Source: Podochytrium sp. JEL0797 (lineage: Eukaryota > Chytridiomycota > Chytridiomycetes > Chytridiales > Chytriomycetaceae). Taken from it: a stretch of DNA of 25,097 nucleotides. The stretch covers positions 1 to 25,097 of the forward strand of contig JADGJG010000296.1 of assembly GCA_027596195.1 (NCBI GenBank), read 5' to 3'. Below are positions 10,168-21,213 of this stretch, piece by piece. The position numbers were made by a program, and so were the translations under genes. Each line of letters begins with the position of its first letter. The stretch's first letter is position 1. The notes under the pieces are model-generated. The model was not told the origin of the DNA. It made no database searches and was given only the letters and a program-made list of their open reading frames with translations.

Positions 10168-11943
10168 CTAAAATGAAGAAGAAGATTTTTCTCCCGTCAC
10201 ACTTCTGATTGGCTCCATTCTATTTTGAATAACGCTGCTGGCTACAGCTGAAGGTCTCAAAAGGTTGGGAGCCCCCGCAGCTGACGCAGCCATGGCAGAT
10301 TCACGAATGCTATTGTTGACTCTCAATATTTCACTGAACTTGACCACCATTTGGTAAAAGCATTTCTGCAGTTCAGCAAGCTCGTAAATGAACGAGCGAT
10401 CTTTCACTTCCGCCCCTCCACCCAATACTTCCTTGAACTTCATGTCCTTCAGCAACTGGATTTGCCTCGACACAACACTCAATTGACGACCAATCAGGAT
10501 GGAAAACAGAAACCCCGTCACCACCACACCAACAATGATTCCCGAAATCACATAACCGGTTGTGGTGGATTGCTTTCCGAGTTGTGCTTGGACACTTGCT
10601 ACATTCATGTACACGAGAATTATATACGAGCTTCCAGACATGCTGAACGAATCGAGTGCGAGTTTCCAGGGGACCCCGTTGACCACGCGGTCTTCAAACA
10701 TGTTGTTGGCTCCTTGGTAGTACGTGTCGACATAGGTGTAAATGATTTCGAGTTGAGCGGGCAAGTCATCCACGAGACCCAACACAATCGTTGAGTTTAC
10801 AAAGTTGGAAAAGTCGGCAAAAAACGGGTCTTGAATCTCGTTGATGGTGTACAGCGTCTGAGTAACGAGGCTGAATAACGGAGCATTAGATGATGTAGCC
10901 AAGACGGTCCCCGTGTTGACTTTGATGGCCCCCGCAAAAACGGGGAACGAAACGATTCCACATATCGCAACAATTTGTTGAGAAATTTTTGCCAGCGACC
11001 AATCGTTTCCGAAAACCACCTTTTCCCCTGTCACTTGATTGATACTAAACGCATAACTCGTCTTGATCAAGTTGTTGTCATAGAGGAACGGGACGGTGTC
11101 TCCGGATACGGGGCCCAAAGCGTATTCTAGGTTTGTGCCGGCGGTACCGCCCACCGCGTTTTGTAGCGTGTTGTTGTTTCCGGGGTTGGCGAGAGAACCG
11201 TTCCCGGGAAAGTCCCATGCGGCTGCGTTGGAGCCCCAGAGGATTTCTCCATCTGGGAGGCAAGGGTATGTGAAAACGGTCATGTTGACTTGTTGCCACT
11301 GCCAGTACATAGGTTTTAGAAATAACGTTTTGGGGAGGAGGGGGGAGTCAGTTACCCAACGCAAGACTGTGGTTCCATTCGCATCCGGATAATAAAAGTA
11401 TCCAAACTGCAACCCCCCAGGATACGTTTGCATGTACATGCTTGAAGTATACGGCAAGCTGTTGTCCAAAAGAATCAACATTTGGTTGAAAGTCGCGTTG
11501 GCCGCTTCGGGTGTCAAAAAGCTCCAATGATTATTCTAACACATTGTTTTAAAAGAGGATAGGAGAGCAGAAATGTGATTAAAAAACCTTGAACATTCGG
11601 GCCTGGGTTCTCGTGATGGAATTGAGTGCCGCGCCAGTTTCCACAATGTACGATTGAATCAGATTGGAGACGAGATTTTCAATTTGCTCCATCAGTGAGT
11701 TGACGTTGGAACTTCCGGCGTTGAGTGTGAGTTGCCTGGTTTTGATCATGATTGGATTAGGTTTTAGGGAGCCGGTGGGGAAAGAAGAAATTTGGTGTAC
11801 CATCCAAGGACTCCGATCACGATAGAACAAACGGCAATAAATCCACTAATGAGCATATACAGTCGCGGTTTGAACCGCAAGACTTCTGTGAGTCGGCTCG
11901 AGGCTTTGGAACCTGTTGCGGAAGCGCGGCGCTGGAGACCCAT
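10168..11943 (-). CDS. Two-pass membrane sensor-like protein without output domain (3 exons, 552 aa)
   Basis: Exons: 11943-11801, 11735-11588, 11535-10168; all junctions keep frame (introns 65 and 52 nt). Transmembrane helix 1 is at about residues 28-47. It is followed by a large extracellular region (about 48-423) containing WQLTLNAGSSNVNSLMEQI, TQARMF-KNNHW and several NxT/NxS glycosylation sites. The segment ending VPWKLALDSFSMSGSSYI fits a Cache-like ligand-binding fold. Helix 2 is at about 424-446, then a HAMP-like/coiled segment (QIQLLKDMKFKEV, then FIYELAELQKCFYQMVVKFSEILR) and a Ser-rich tail. In related architectures this segment leads into a nucleotide cyclase or kinase; here the protein stops. 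It may act as a dimer partner or as a receptor without its own enzyme. ATG at 11943 is chosen for its AAAATGGG context; 11973 and 12042 are in-frame alternatives. Ligand unknown. Confidence 0.75.
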
Positions 11944-12186
11944 TTTTTTTGGCGATCTTTGGCAATCAGCCATAAAAATCTTTGGGGACGCAAGCAGAAA
12001 GATTTGTTTTCTACCCAACACAACCCTTCGAAAACCCTCCACCTCCTCTCGTGCAAAACCATTTTTCTATTGAATAAACACCTTTCAATCACAGAACATA
12101 CATTTTTTATTCCTCAAAGGCTCAGAGAATAAGCCAAACAACGAACGAATAATCCAAACAAAACAACACAAGGATCACACATAGAT

Positions 12187-14279
<2,093 letters not shown>

Positions 14280-14401
14280 TGCGTTTTTCGAATGATTTTT
14301 TGGAGGCTTCGCGATCAGGGTTTCCGGCTTGTTTTCGGCTGAGACTTGAACATGATCGTGAAAAATGGGTGAACAAGGATTATCCGGTCGTGAATTTATT
14401 T

Positions 14402-15478
14402 CTAAATGAAAGTTGCCTTGAGTCCATCTGTCAAGGCGCTGATGGAATGCATCGTGGTGTGATTTTTGCTGATCGGAACAGATACTTCTTCCGCACTTTT
14501 CGTTGGTCCGTTTCGCTTCTTGGCCAACGCGTTCTCCTTCTGCAACTTCTTCTTTTCACGCTTCACGTCTTTGGCGCTTGGTTTCTTTGATTTCGGTGTG
14601 GGGGTCCAGGCAAGAGGTTTTGAAGGCTCAACTTTCGTGGAGGCAGGGGGCTCAGGTTTCTCGTCGAGTGCATGCAAATCGTTGTCGAGCACCGAAGGAC
14701 CGATAGTGGTGGAGTCACCAGTTTGAGTCAACTCTGCGGGATCACAGCCCTCCTCCTCCTCCTCGCCATCGAACGCGTAAACCTGAGCGACAAAGGCTTC
14801 CACCACTTTCCCAATGTCTTGCTTGTACTCCTTCAACAGTCTGCGCACCGTTGTAATGTCGGCGTCCAAATGTTTTGGGATGGAGTTCAAGACGATTTTT
14901 TCGTTGATGGAGACTGATGAGGTGGTCGCATCTTTCGGGGGTTGCTTCGAAGCATTTTTCTTGGAGGACGTAAATTTTACAGCAGTGGCAGTGGATGCTG
15001 AACTGGCTGGCGCAGGAACCACCGAAGAATAATGCTCCCAAGAGTGGTACACAAGGTGCACGATCCGCCGATCCAACGCCGCCACGTCTCCATCTTCGGA
15101 ACACGCATCCACAACCCACACGGGCTGCCCCTCCTGATGAATCACCACACCAACCTTGAAGGCCCGCGAAAACGCCACAATCTCGATGTTGTCGCCATAA
15201 ACACCCTGCTTCTCCATTCGTCTCAGCCTCTGGTCGAGGGACTCATCTTCATCGAGAAAGGGGGCGTAAAGATCGTTATGTGATCGCATGTGGGAGACGA
15301 TCTGGGTGCGGAATTTGAGGTGGTTGGATTGCGTGGATTCCATTTGGTGTGACAGGGCGCGGAAGAGGCAGTTTCCATCTCCTGAGACATCAAAGAGGGA
15401 GAGGCCGAAGCTCGCAAGCTGGGCATCGAGACCGGTTGCTGGGGCAGTGTTGTGGGGTCGCTTGGGTTTCTTGCCCAT
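14402..15478 (-). CDS. OTU-domain deubiquitinase, OTUD3-like (358 aa, intronless)
   Basis: Predicted cysteine protease that removes ubiquitin from proteins. The OTU domain spans about residues 20-155. It has the active-site DVSGDGNCLFRALSHQ (Asp34, Cys37), the GVYGDNIEIVAFS motif, and YHSWEHYSSV with catalytic His149. After it comes a Ser/Lys linker and a helical segment, VLNSIPKHLDADITTVRRLL with a following VEAFV. This looks like a small ubiquitin-binding (UBA-type) fold, as in OTUD3-like proteins. Next come an acidic run (EEEEEG) and a Lys-rich tail (KREKKKLQKENALAKKRNG) that may be a nuclear or nucleolar signal. The start at 15478 (MGKKPKRPHN) fits the family; an in-frame ATG upstream at 15577 would overlap the divergent HMG gene. 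Its ATG is 58 bp from that gene's ATG. Confidence 0.9.
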   Translation of the reverse strand: MGKKPKRPHNTAPATGLDAQLASFGLSLFDVSGDGNCLFRALSHQMESTQSNHLKFRTQIVSHMRSHNDLYAPFLDEDESLDQRLRRMEKQGVYGDNIEIVAFSRAFKVGVVIHQEGQPVWVVDACSEDGDVAALDRRIVHLVYHSWEHYSSVVPAPASSASTATAVKFTSSKKNASKQPPKDATTSSVSINEKIVLNSIPKHLDADITTVRRLLKEYKQDIGKVVEAFVAQVYAFDGEEEEEGCDPAELTQTGDSTTIGPSVLDNDLHALDEKPEPPASTKVEPSKPLAWTPTPKSKKPSAKDVKREKKKLQKENALAKKRNGPTKSAEEVSVPISKNHTTMHSISALTDGLKATFI

Positions 15479-15536
15479 CGATCCACCAGATGTTAACTTG
15501 GAAAAAAAACAAAGTGCTTCGGAATTCTCACCGCTA
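15479..15536. promoter_or_regulatory. Very short divergent promoter between OTU and HMG-box genes
   Basis: Only 58 bp separate the two start codons if the HMG-box gene starts at 15537. It contains an A8 tract at 15501-15508 and no obvious TATA box. The two transcripts must then overlap in their 5' leaders or share a compact bidirectional core promoter. If the HMG-box gene instead starts at 15725, the gap is 246 bp. Confidence 0.4.
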
Positions 15537-18409
15537 ATGCTCCGCATCAGACGAATCACGATCACCCGCTTCTCCACCTCAACCTCCTCTCTGGCTCCTT
15601 GGCCCCCTGTTCGACCCGCACGTGGTAAGGATCGATTTCCTCATTAACATACTTCTTACATACTTTTCCAGTGCGGAAGCTCAAAGAGCTCTCCAACTCT
15701 ACTGCCAAGCTGCCCAATCGTGCCATGTCCGCCGCTCGACTTTCGTTGCTCGACAAGGCTCATGCCTTGGCGAACAAGCCACCAGACTCGATGCTCTTGA
15801 TCCCCGCGAAACTCGAAACTGGACAAGAGAATGGTAGCGAACCTGCAAAAGAGAAGAATCCGATGGTAACTGCGCTCTGCTCTGTTTTCGAAACCGTTTC
15901 CGATATGCAATGCCAATCCTGCCTGATCCTGGCCTGATCCCGCAATACCAACCTTGAAACCCACGAATCCACAGCCTCCGAATCCAACACCTATCGTTGA
16001 AATCGCACCCACGATTCGAAATCGACCACCATCAAAGCGATCCTCCACTGCCTTGAAGAAACGCGTCTCCAAAATCTCCAAAGTCACCTCTGCCCCAACC
16101 CGCCCACCAAACGCGTACATCCTCTATCGAAAGGCCATGAAAAATGCGAACGCATATTTGAGTGTGGGCAATTATGCCGACTGGAATGCCCTGAGTGTTG
16201 AAAACAAGCAGGTGAGCACGAACGAGCATGTTTGACGGAGTCGCAAATTGACTGACGCGTGTTAGATTTACGTGGATGAGGCCAAGAAGCTCATGATTTC
16301 TTATCACGCAGCAAAGAAACTGCATGCTGGAGTGCGTATCCCCTCTTCCCTCCCGCGTTTTCGCAATCCTGACTCGTGAAGAAACAGCAATCCTCAAAAC
16401 AAATCGCCACACGGGGAGGTCCTCATCAATCGACACTCAGGAAAGAGCTATTGAGAATCTTGAACGCAAACCTGATGGTTCAAGGTCAGTTTCGCGCCTC
16501 TTGTATATTTCCGTCTGTCGATTTTCTGATTTCCGATTTCGCTTCCCAAGGTTTCGCGTCCCTATCGCGAATCCCCGTTCAACAACTCTACAAAGGAGCC
16601 ATTCCGGGACTTCAAATGCGCGAATTTCCATCCGAATGCGCGACACCATCCTGGAATCGCTCCCAAACAAAGTTGCTTCAAAACTGTGTCGACAAGATCC
16701 GCTTTGACGTCGATCCTTCCCTCTATACACAAACGTTACGAATTGTACCTGAAAGTAACGCAATGACAGTTGGTTCTGTCGATGCCGTCGCTGCCAAATC
16801 GAATCACACCGTCGCTCCACAACACCCCATCGCCTACACCCCAGAATCCTTGAAGTGCGTTTTCGAAGCATCTGCTATTTCCTCAGCAGCACACCACTTC
16901 CAGTGAACGCCTACACACTGGGGTTGCGAGCCAAATCGGTAGAAGGCGGTGAAGTATCGAGTATTCGTGACAAGTGGAACGCGTTGGGTGCTGAGGAGAA
17001 AAAGGTGAATACGGGTGTACACTTCGCAGAGGGCTAAATTTCATACTGCAGACTTACGTCGATCAAGCTGCGCATTTGGTGAATGAACATATTCTCAAAC
17101 GGAAGCAGTACGTGGAGGTGCGATACGGCACGATCCGCCACCCCCGGCACGCCTCCTCTTGCTGACCCAAGTAGTCCTTCCCCTCCGATCAAAGTCGCAA
17201 ACAAGTCGCCACCAAAACTCAAACCACATCCAACACGCGTTGTCACGGCTTTCATGCGGTTTATGCACGAAAAGTACCCCTCTATCCGACAATTGCCGTC
17301 CGTGCAGTCAAAATCAGGAGCAGATTGGAAATTGGTGGCTACACTGGTGGTTTTAGAGCTATGGCGCGCTGCTTCCGAGTCCGTGAAAGCGGTAAGGTTG
17401 CTTTTTGCCTCGCCAGTTTCATCCTAAAAATTTCCCAGAGATACAGAGACTTGGCCGTTCGATCGTCGGCCCTGGATGTGGATTCAGAAAGTTTGGAGAG
17501 CATTCGAAGAGTCGTGGATGCTGTGGGATCACAATGGAAGATGCTGGATGTCGCGGAGAAGCAGGTGGATTTCGCGTTTTTCGAGGTCGCTTTCTTGTTT
17601 TCTCAAAGAGCCAATCCCTTGTTATTTGCAGAGGTTGATTGACGATTCTAAACGGATTCGTGATGAGTATCTCGGTGGACTGAAATATCGCGGAGCGAGT
17701 GTGATTTGTGATTCGGGGCCGTTGTTGGGGACCGAGGCTGGCAGCGCCAAGCGCGTCGAAAATTTGCCCGCGGAAATCATTGATGTTGACCCCGAAGTCA
17801 TTGAAGCTCCCACTGCTGAGAGTCTCGAGTCGGCGCCGCTCTCAAATCGCCATCACCTTGTCGAGAATGCAAATGATCCGGGAATGCTTCACGATTCTGC
17901 AGCCGGACCGTTCTCGGCCGATAGTGGCTCGAAATCTGGTCTGAGGAAGGTCTGTCGGTGCCCCTTTTTTTTCACTCCTTCTTCTCAAACATCTCTCGAT
18001 CGCTCAAAACTTGTATAATTGACAGGGTGGTCGAGTCAAGAAACGCGTCGCCGATAAGGAAAGACGCGTTCGAGATCTCGTGAAATCTGTCAATGCGTAC
18101 GCCGAAGATACAATTCCAGTTGAGGAGCATGAAAATCGCACGATTGACTCCAGCGACACGAGCCAGCCGCCGAAGCCACAGGACCCCGTCTCCCCAGCCG
18201 CTTCTTCCGAACCACGTGTACAAGATCGAAAACTCCAACCCCATCGGCAAGAAACGGAGGCCCAGCCGGTGTATTCAACCGAAATGCGGCGCAGGGAACT
18301 CGAGTTGCAGCGAAGCAAGGAAAAGTCGGCGTTTATTTTTAAATTGATGAGCGAATGTGGTATGACGTATCAGCAGGCCAAGGAGGAGGCGGTGGAGATG
18401 TTTGGGTGA
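15537..18409 (+). CDS. Multi-HMG-box protein with presequence-like N-terminus (12 exons, about 734 aa)
   Basis: Likely DNA-binding/architectural protein. Proposed exons: 15537-15624, 15672-15865, 15975-16211, 16266-16331, 16388-16484, 16551-16854, 16887-17004, 17052-17107, 17175-17391, 17439-17564, 17632-17949, 18026-18409; the sum keeps frame. HMG box 1 reads RPPNAYILYRKAM..DWNALSVENKQ-IYVDEAKKL across a junction. Box 2 reads PVNAYTLGLRAK..KWNALGAEEKK-TYVDQAAHLV. A divergent box 3 starts TRVVTAFMRFMHEKYP and ends QWKMLDVAEKQ-RLIDDSKRI. The W..L...EK(Q/K) plus splice position recurs in all three, suggesting internal duplication with introns. The C-terminus is disordered, then helical (MRRRELELQRSKEKSA). 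Exon 1 (MLRIRRITITRFSTSTSSLA) is Arg/Ser/Thr-rich without acids, like a mitochondrial presequence, so a mitochondrial nucleoid role is possible. A start at 15725 (MSAARLSLLDKAHAL) would remove it. Weak spots: the 32-nt intron 16855-16886 and the choice of acceptor near 17171-17174. Confidence 0.65.
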
Positions 18410-18608
18410 CTGACTGGTTGAAAGTACATCGGACTTTTCGCGAAGTGTGTTCATTGAAAGAATGTCGCTCAAGCAACCAAATTTGATTATCGTCCAAAAG
18501 TGCAAAAGTGGTAGTAATTGATAAGGCCGTTCTCGTGTCGTGAAAATGTGAAATCATTGACGAGCGATGACTCACGCACGTGAGGTTGTCAAATTTTTTA
18601 AAAAGTTG

Positions 18609-18616
18609 TATAAAAG
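18609..18616 (+). promoter_or_regulatory. TATA box of the aldolase gene
   Basis: TATAAAAG lies 58 nt before the aldolase ATG and is followed by a CT-rich leader with CACCAACACCAAAAC directly before the start. This is typical of strongly expressed fungal glycolytic genes. Confidence 0.65.
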
Positions 18617-18666
18617 GCAGGCGAAAAAGTGCAATCCCCCTCTTCATCTCACACCAACACCAAAAC

Positions 18667-19746
18667 ATGTCTGGAATCCTCTCTCTTGTCAAGCCCGGCG
18701 TCATCACTGGTGACGACGTCCGCACTGTCTACGACTACGCCCAGGCCCACGGCTTCGCCATCCCCGCCGTCAACTGCACCTCGTCTTCCAGCATCAACGC
18801 TGTCCTCGAGTCTGCCCGTGAGATGAAGTGCCCCGTTGTCGTGCAGTTCTCCCATGGAGGAGCTGCCTTCTACGCCGGAAAGGGAGTCTCCAACAAGGGA
18901 GACGCCGCCTCCATTGCCGGTGCCATTGCCGGTGCCCACCACACCAGACTCATGGCCAAGCACTACGGAGTCCCCGTCATCCTCCACTCTGACCACTGCG
19001 CCAAGAAGCTCCTCGGCTGGTTCGACGGTATGCTTGCCGCCGACGAAGAGTACTTCAAGACTCACGGCGAGCCCCTCTTCTCGTCCCACATGCTCGACCT
19101 CTCCGAGGAGCCCCTCGAGGAGAACGTTGCCATCTGCAAGGAGTACTTTGAGCGCATGGTCAAGATCAACTGCATGCTCGAGATTGAGCTCGGAATCACC
19201 GGAGGAGAGGAGGACGGTGTCGACAACTCTCACGTTGACAACGCGTCCCTGTACTCGCAGCCTTCCGACATCATGTACGCCTACAAGGAGCTCCACGCCG
19301 TCGGACCCGCGTTCACCATTGCTGCCGCTTTCGGAAACGTGCACGGAGTCTACAAGTCTGGAAACGTCAAGTTGCACCCCGAAATTCTCCAGGGATTCCA
19401 GGACCACGTTGTCGAGGTCACTGGTACCAAGAACCTCAAGCCTGTCTACTTTGTGTTCCACGGAGGATCCGGTTCCACCAACGAGGAGATCCAGACCGCC
19501 GTCACTGCCGGAGTCGTGAAAATGAACATTGACACGGACACCCAATGGGCTTACTGGGCTGGACTCAGAGACTTCTACGAGGCCAACAAGGAGTACCTCC
19601 AGGCCCAGATTGGAAACCCAGGTGGTGAGGACAAGCCCAACAAGAAGTACTACGACCCCCGTAACTGGTTGCGCAAGTGTGAGGAGGCTATGATCAACCG
19701 TCTTGCTTCTGCCCACGCCGACTTGAACGGAAAGAACGTTTTGTAA
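18667..19746 (+). CDS. FBA1: Class II fructose-bisphosphate aldolase (359 aa, intronless)
   Basis: Zinc-dependent cleavage of fructose 1,6-bisphosphate into dihydroxyacetone phosphate and glyceraldehyde 3-phosphate in glycolysis (reverse in gluconeogenesis), in the cytosol. Class IIa landmarks are all present: VILHSDHCAKK with Asp109 and zinc ligand His110, LEIELGITGGEEDG with Glu174, GNVHGVYKSGNVKLHPE with His226, VFHGGSGST with His265, and the MNIDTDTQ loop. Length is usual for the family. Codon use is strongly biased to C-ending codons, more so than in neighbouring genes, which points to high expression, and there are no introns. A TATA box precedes the gene and AATAAA follows the stop at 19768-19773. 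Confidence 0.97.
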   Translation: MSGILSLVKPGVITGDDVRTVYDYAQAHGFAIPAVNCTSSSSINAVLESAREMKCPVVVQFSHGGAAFYAGKGVSNKGDAASIAGAIAGAHHTRLMAKHYGVPVILHSDHCAKKLLGWFDGMLAADEEYFKTHGEPLFSSHMLDLSEEPLEENVAICKEYFERMVKINCMLEIELGITGGEEDGVDNSHVDNASLYSQPSDIMYAYKELHAVGPAFTIAAAFGNVHGVYKSGNVKLHPEILQGFQDHVVEVTGTKNLKPVYFVFHGGSGSTNEEIQTAVTAGVVKMNIDTDTQWAYWAGLRDFYEANKEYLQAQIGNPGGEDKPNKKYYDPRNWLRKCEEAMINRLASAHADLNGKNVL

Positions 19747-19767
19747 ATTATCTTATTGTGAACATCC

Positions 19768-19773
19768 AATAAA
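19768..19773 (+). terminator. Poly(A) signal of the aldolase gene
   Basis: AATAAA, 21 nt after the aldolase stop codon, within TATCTTATTGTGAACATCC-type AT-rich sequence. Confidence 0.55.
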
Positions 19774-19897
19774 CGCTGCTTAATCATTGATTTCCGCTTC
19801 ATTTTTTCTGATTTTTGAGATCTGGAGGATGAAATCTTCTTGCTGACCGCGTTGCGCCATGTCCTTGTGTTGGTGCCACAAGAATGCGGTTTTCGGA

Positions 19898-20308
19898 TCA
19901 GTCGGAAATTTCGATGCGGACGTTAATTTCTTCGCTACTGGGTGTATTAGACTCATCTTGTTTCTGCACCAAGACCGTCCTCGTCACGTGAACAGGTTTG
20001 GCGAGCGGGTCCAACCAAAATTCGGTGGGCGGCTTGTCTCCAATCAAGACCTCGTAGCGAGCTTTCGTGAGCTCCAAACGGGCACCTTAGTCCCCAATCC
20101 ATCCACCCAACGGGTTGTGATCAATCAAATCGCCTCCATCAGTCAACAGTTCGCACGCCGAGGCATACAAGCGCGGATGCATCAACAGCGTGTGCCAGGC
20201 CTGGTCCACATAATACGAAGGCGAATGCATGGACTGGGCATTCGCATCGAGATCGTTGTCGGTGGCTTTGATGGCGAGGAAGCGGGCGGCTTCTTTGAGG
20301 GCGTTGGC
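19898..20308 (-). pseudogene. GRDP-like (DUF1399-type) gene fragment with in-frame stop
   Basis: A single minus-strand frame from 20308 to 19898 reads ANALKEAARFLAIKATDND, then SPSYYVDQAWHTLLMHPRLY and LIDHNPLGGWIGD. It meets TAA at 20089-20087 and continues in the same frame as GARLELTKARYEVLIGDKPP, TEFWLDPLAKPVHVTRTVLV and a natural-looking stop at 19900-19898. The VDxxWHxxLxxPxxY pattern resembles glycine-rich-domain-containing proteins (GRDP/DUF1399), which are common in fungi; this is recognition by motif, not a search. There is a stop (TGA) immediately upstream in frame and no good start codon, so the 5' end is missing too. The sequence on both sides of the internal stop is otherwise undamaged, so inactivation looks recent; a base error is the alternative. 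Confidence 0.65.
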
Positions 20309-20683
20309 TCAAGTCCATGGACATTCATGTTGCGGTGTTGTTTGAAAAGCTTTTGAAGTACAAACCTGGAGGGTGGGATTGCTTGGATTCAGACAATAAT
20401 GAAGGTGGGGGGGATTTGTGGGATTAGACCGCTCCTTTCAGGGCGTGTGAATAAAGTCGGTCGGCGATTATAAAATCTCGCTTTCCTCACTCCGTCCGAT
20501 CACACCAATTGTCTCGTCTTGCTAAATACCGGGTTTTTGGTTGGTGGGGTGGTGGGGAAGAAGGGGGCGGTGGTTATCGAAATTCAACAGCTCTACTGCT
20601 CGGGGGATGTGCTTCTCTTCATACCGATAGTTGCGACAAAACGCGACAAGATTCCTTTCAAATTTGAAAAAACGAAAAAAAAA
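20309..20683. other. Intergenic region between the GRDP-like pseudogene and tRNA-Ala
   Basis: No gene recognised. It contains a G-rich run near 20406-20412 and TATAAAAT at 20469-20476, which could be a TATA box. No supported coding frame follows on the plus strand. The A-run at 20675-20683 is the tRNA terminator on the other strand. Confidence 0.5.
20675..20683 (-). terminator. RNA polymerase III terminator of tRNA-Ala
   Basis: Nine consecutive T on the gene strand directly after the tRNA 3' end, the standard Pol III stop signal. Confidence 0.8.
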
Positions 20684-20756
20684 TGGAGAAGCACGGCATT
20701 GATCCCTGTGCCTCCCGCATGCTAAGCGGGCGCTCTGCCACTTGAGCTACATCCCC
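20684..20756 (-). tRNA. tRNA-Ala (anticodon AGC)
   Basis: 73 nt on the minus strand, starting GGGGATGTAGCTCAAGTGGC (A box region), with anticodon loop CTTAGCATG flanked by the stem CCCGC/GCGGG and ending CTTCTCCA. The layout matches eukaryotic tRNA-Ala, including a G3.U70-type wobble, the main identity element for alanyl-tRNA synthetase. There is no intron. Departures from the norm are a T.T pair in the acceptor stem, one G.G mismatch in the T stem and ATCAATG instead of TTCAATC in the T loop. The strong Pol III terminator suggests it is transcribed, but these changes leave open a degenerate copy. Confidence 0.85.
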
Positions 20757-21213
20757 ATAATATTTAAACGAAGAAGCTACTAAATCAATCTGATAAAAAT
20801 ATTCATACTTTTGCCCGTAAACGTGGTTCGAAAGAGTAAAGGGGGAGTCAAGAATACGATTCTCTGTAAAATGCATTTCTCTTCCTCCCTTCCCCCACCT
20901 TGCCTTCCTAATAAGAAAGGAGGAAAAGGAGGAAAAGGTTGGACGGAAATGGAGCAGATTCTTTTCTCGAATCCGCTCCTCTTGTGTAATTGCGAGTGAC
21001 GCGGAGGGGCAGCGGAGGGAATCCAATTGAATAATCCGCACTTTATATCCCCTTCATCATTGCCTCGCAGAATAATTTTTCGAGCAGAAATTTGAATAAT
21101 CAAGCATAAAAAATGTGAAGAACCTGCCCGATTTGTGGGAGACCGCGAGTTGTGTCTTGTCGCCGCGCACTGGTGGGCTTGTGCGTTTGCAAAAAAATTC
21201 AATTTGATTCGCG
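20757..21213. other. Upstream region of the 5'-nucleotidase array gene
   Basis: No coding signal. A hairpin GGAGCAGATTC / GAATCCGCTCC (20951-20961 with 20969-20979, one mismatch, 7-nt loop) is visible. A polypyrimidine tract facing a polypurine tract (about 20878-20940) could also pair imperfectly. No clear TATA box lies close to the ATG at 21214. Confidence 0.5.

Noticed and set aside
18649..19716. Long open frame opposite the aldolase gene
   Set aside because: A mirror frame caused by strong codon bias in the aldolase; Val/Gly/Leu-rich with no domain.
20658..21041. Minus-strand open frame overlapping the tRNA
   Set aside because: Its only structured part is the tRNA-Ala sequence itself; the rest is low-complexity.
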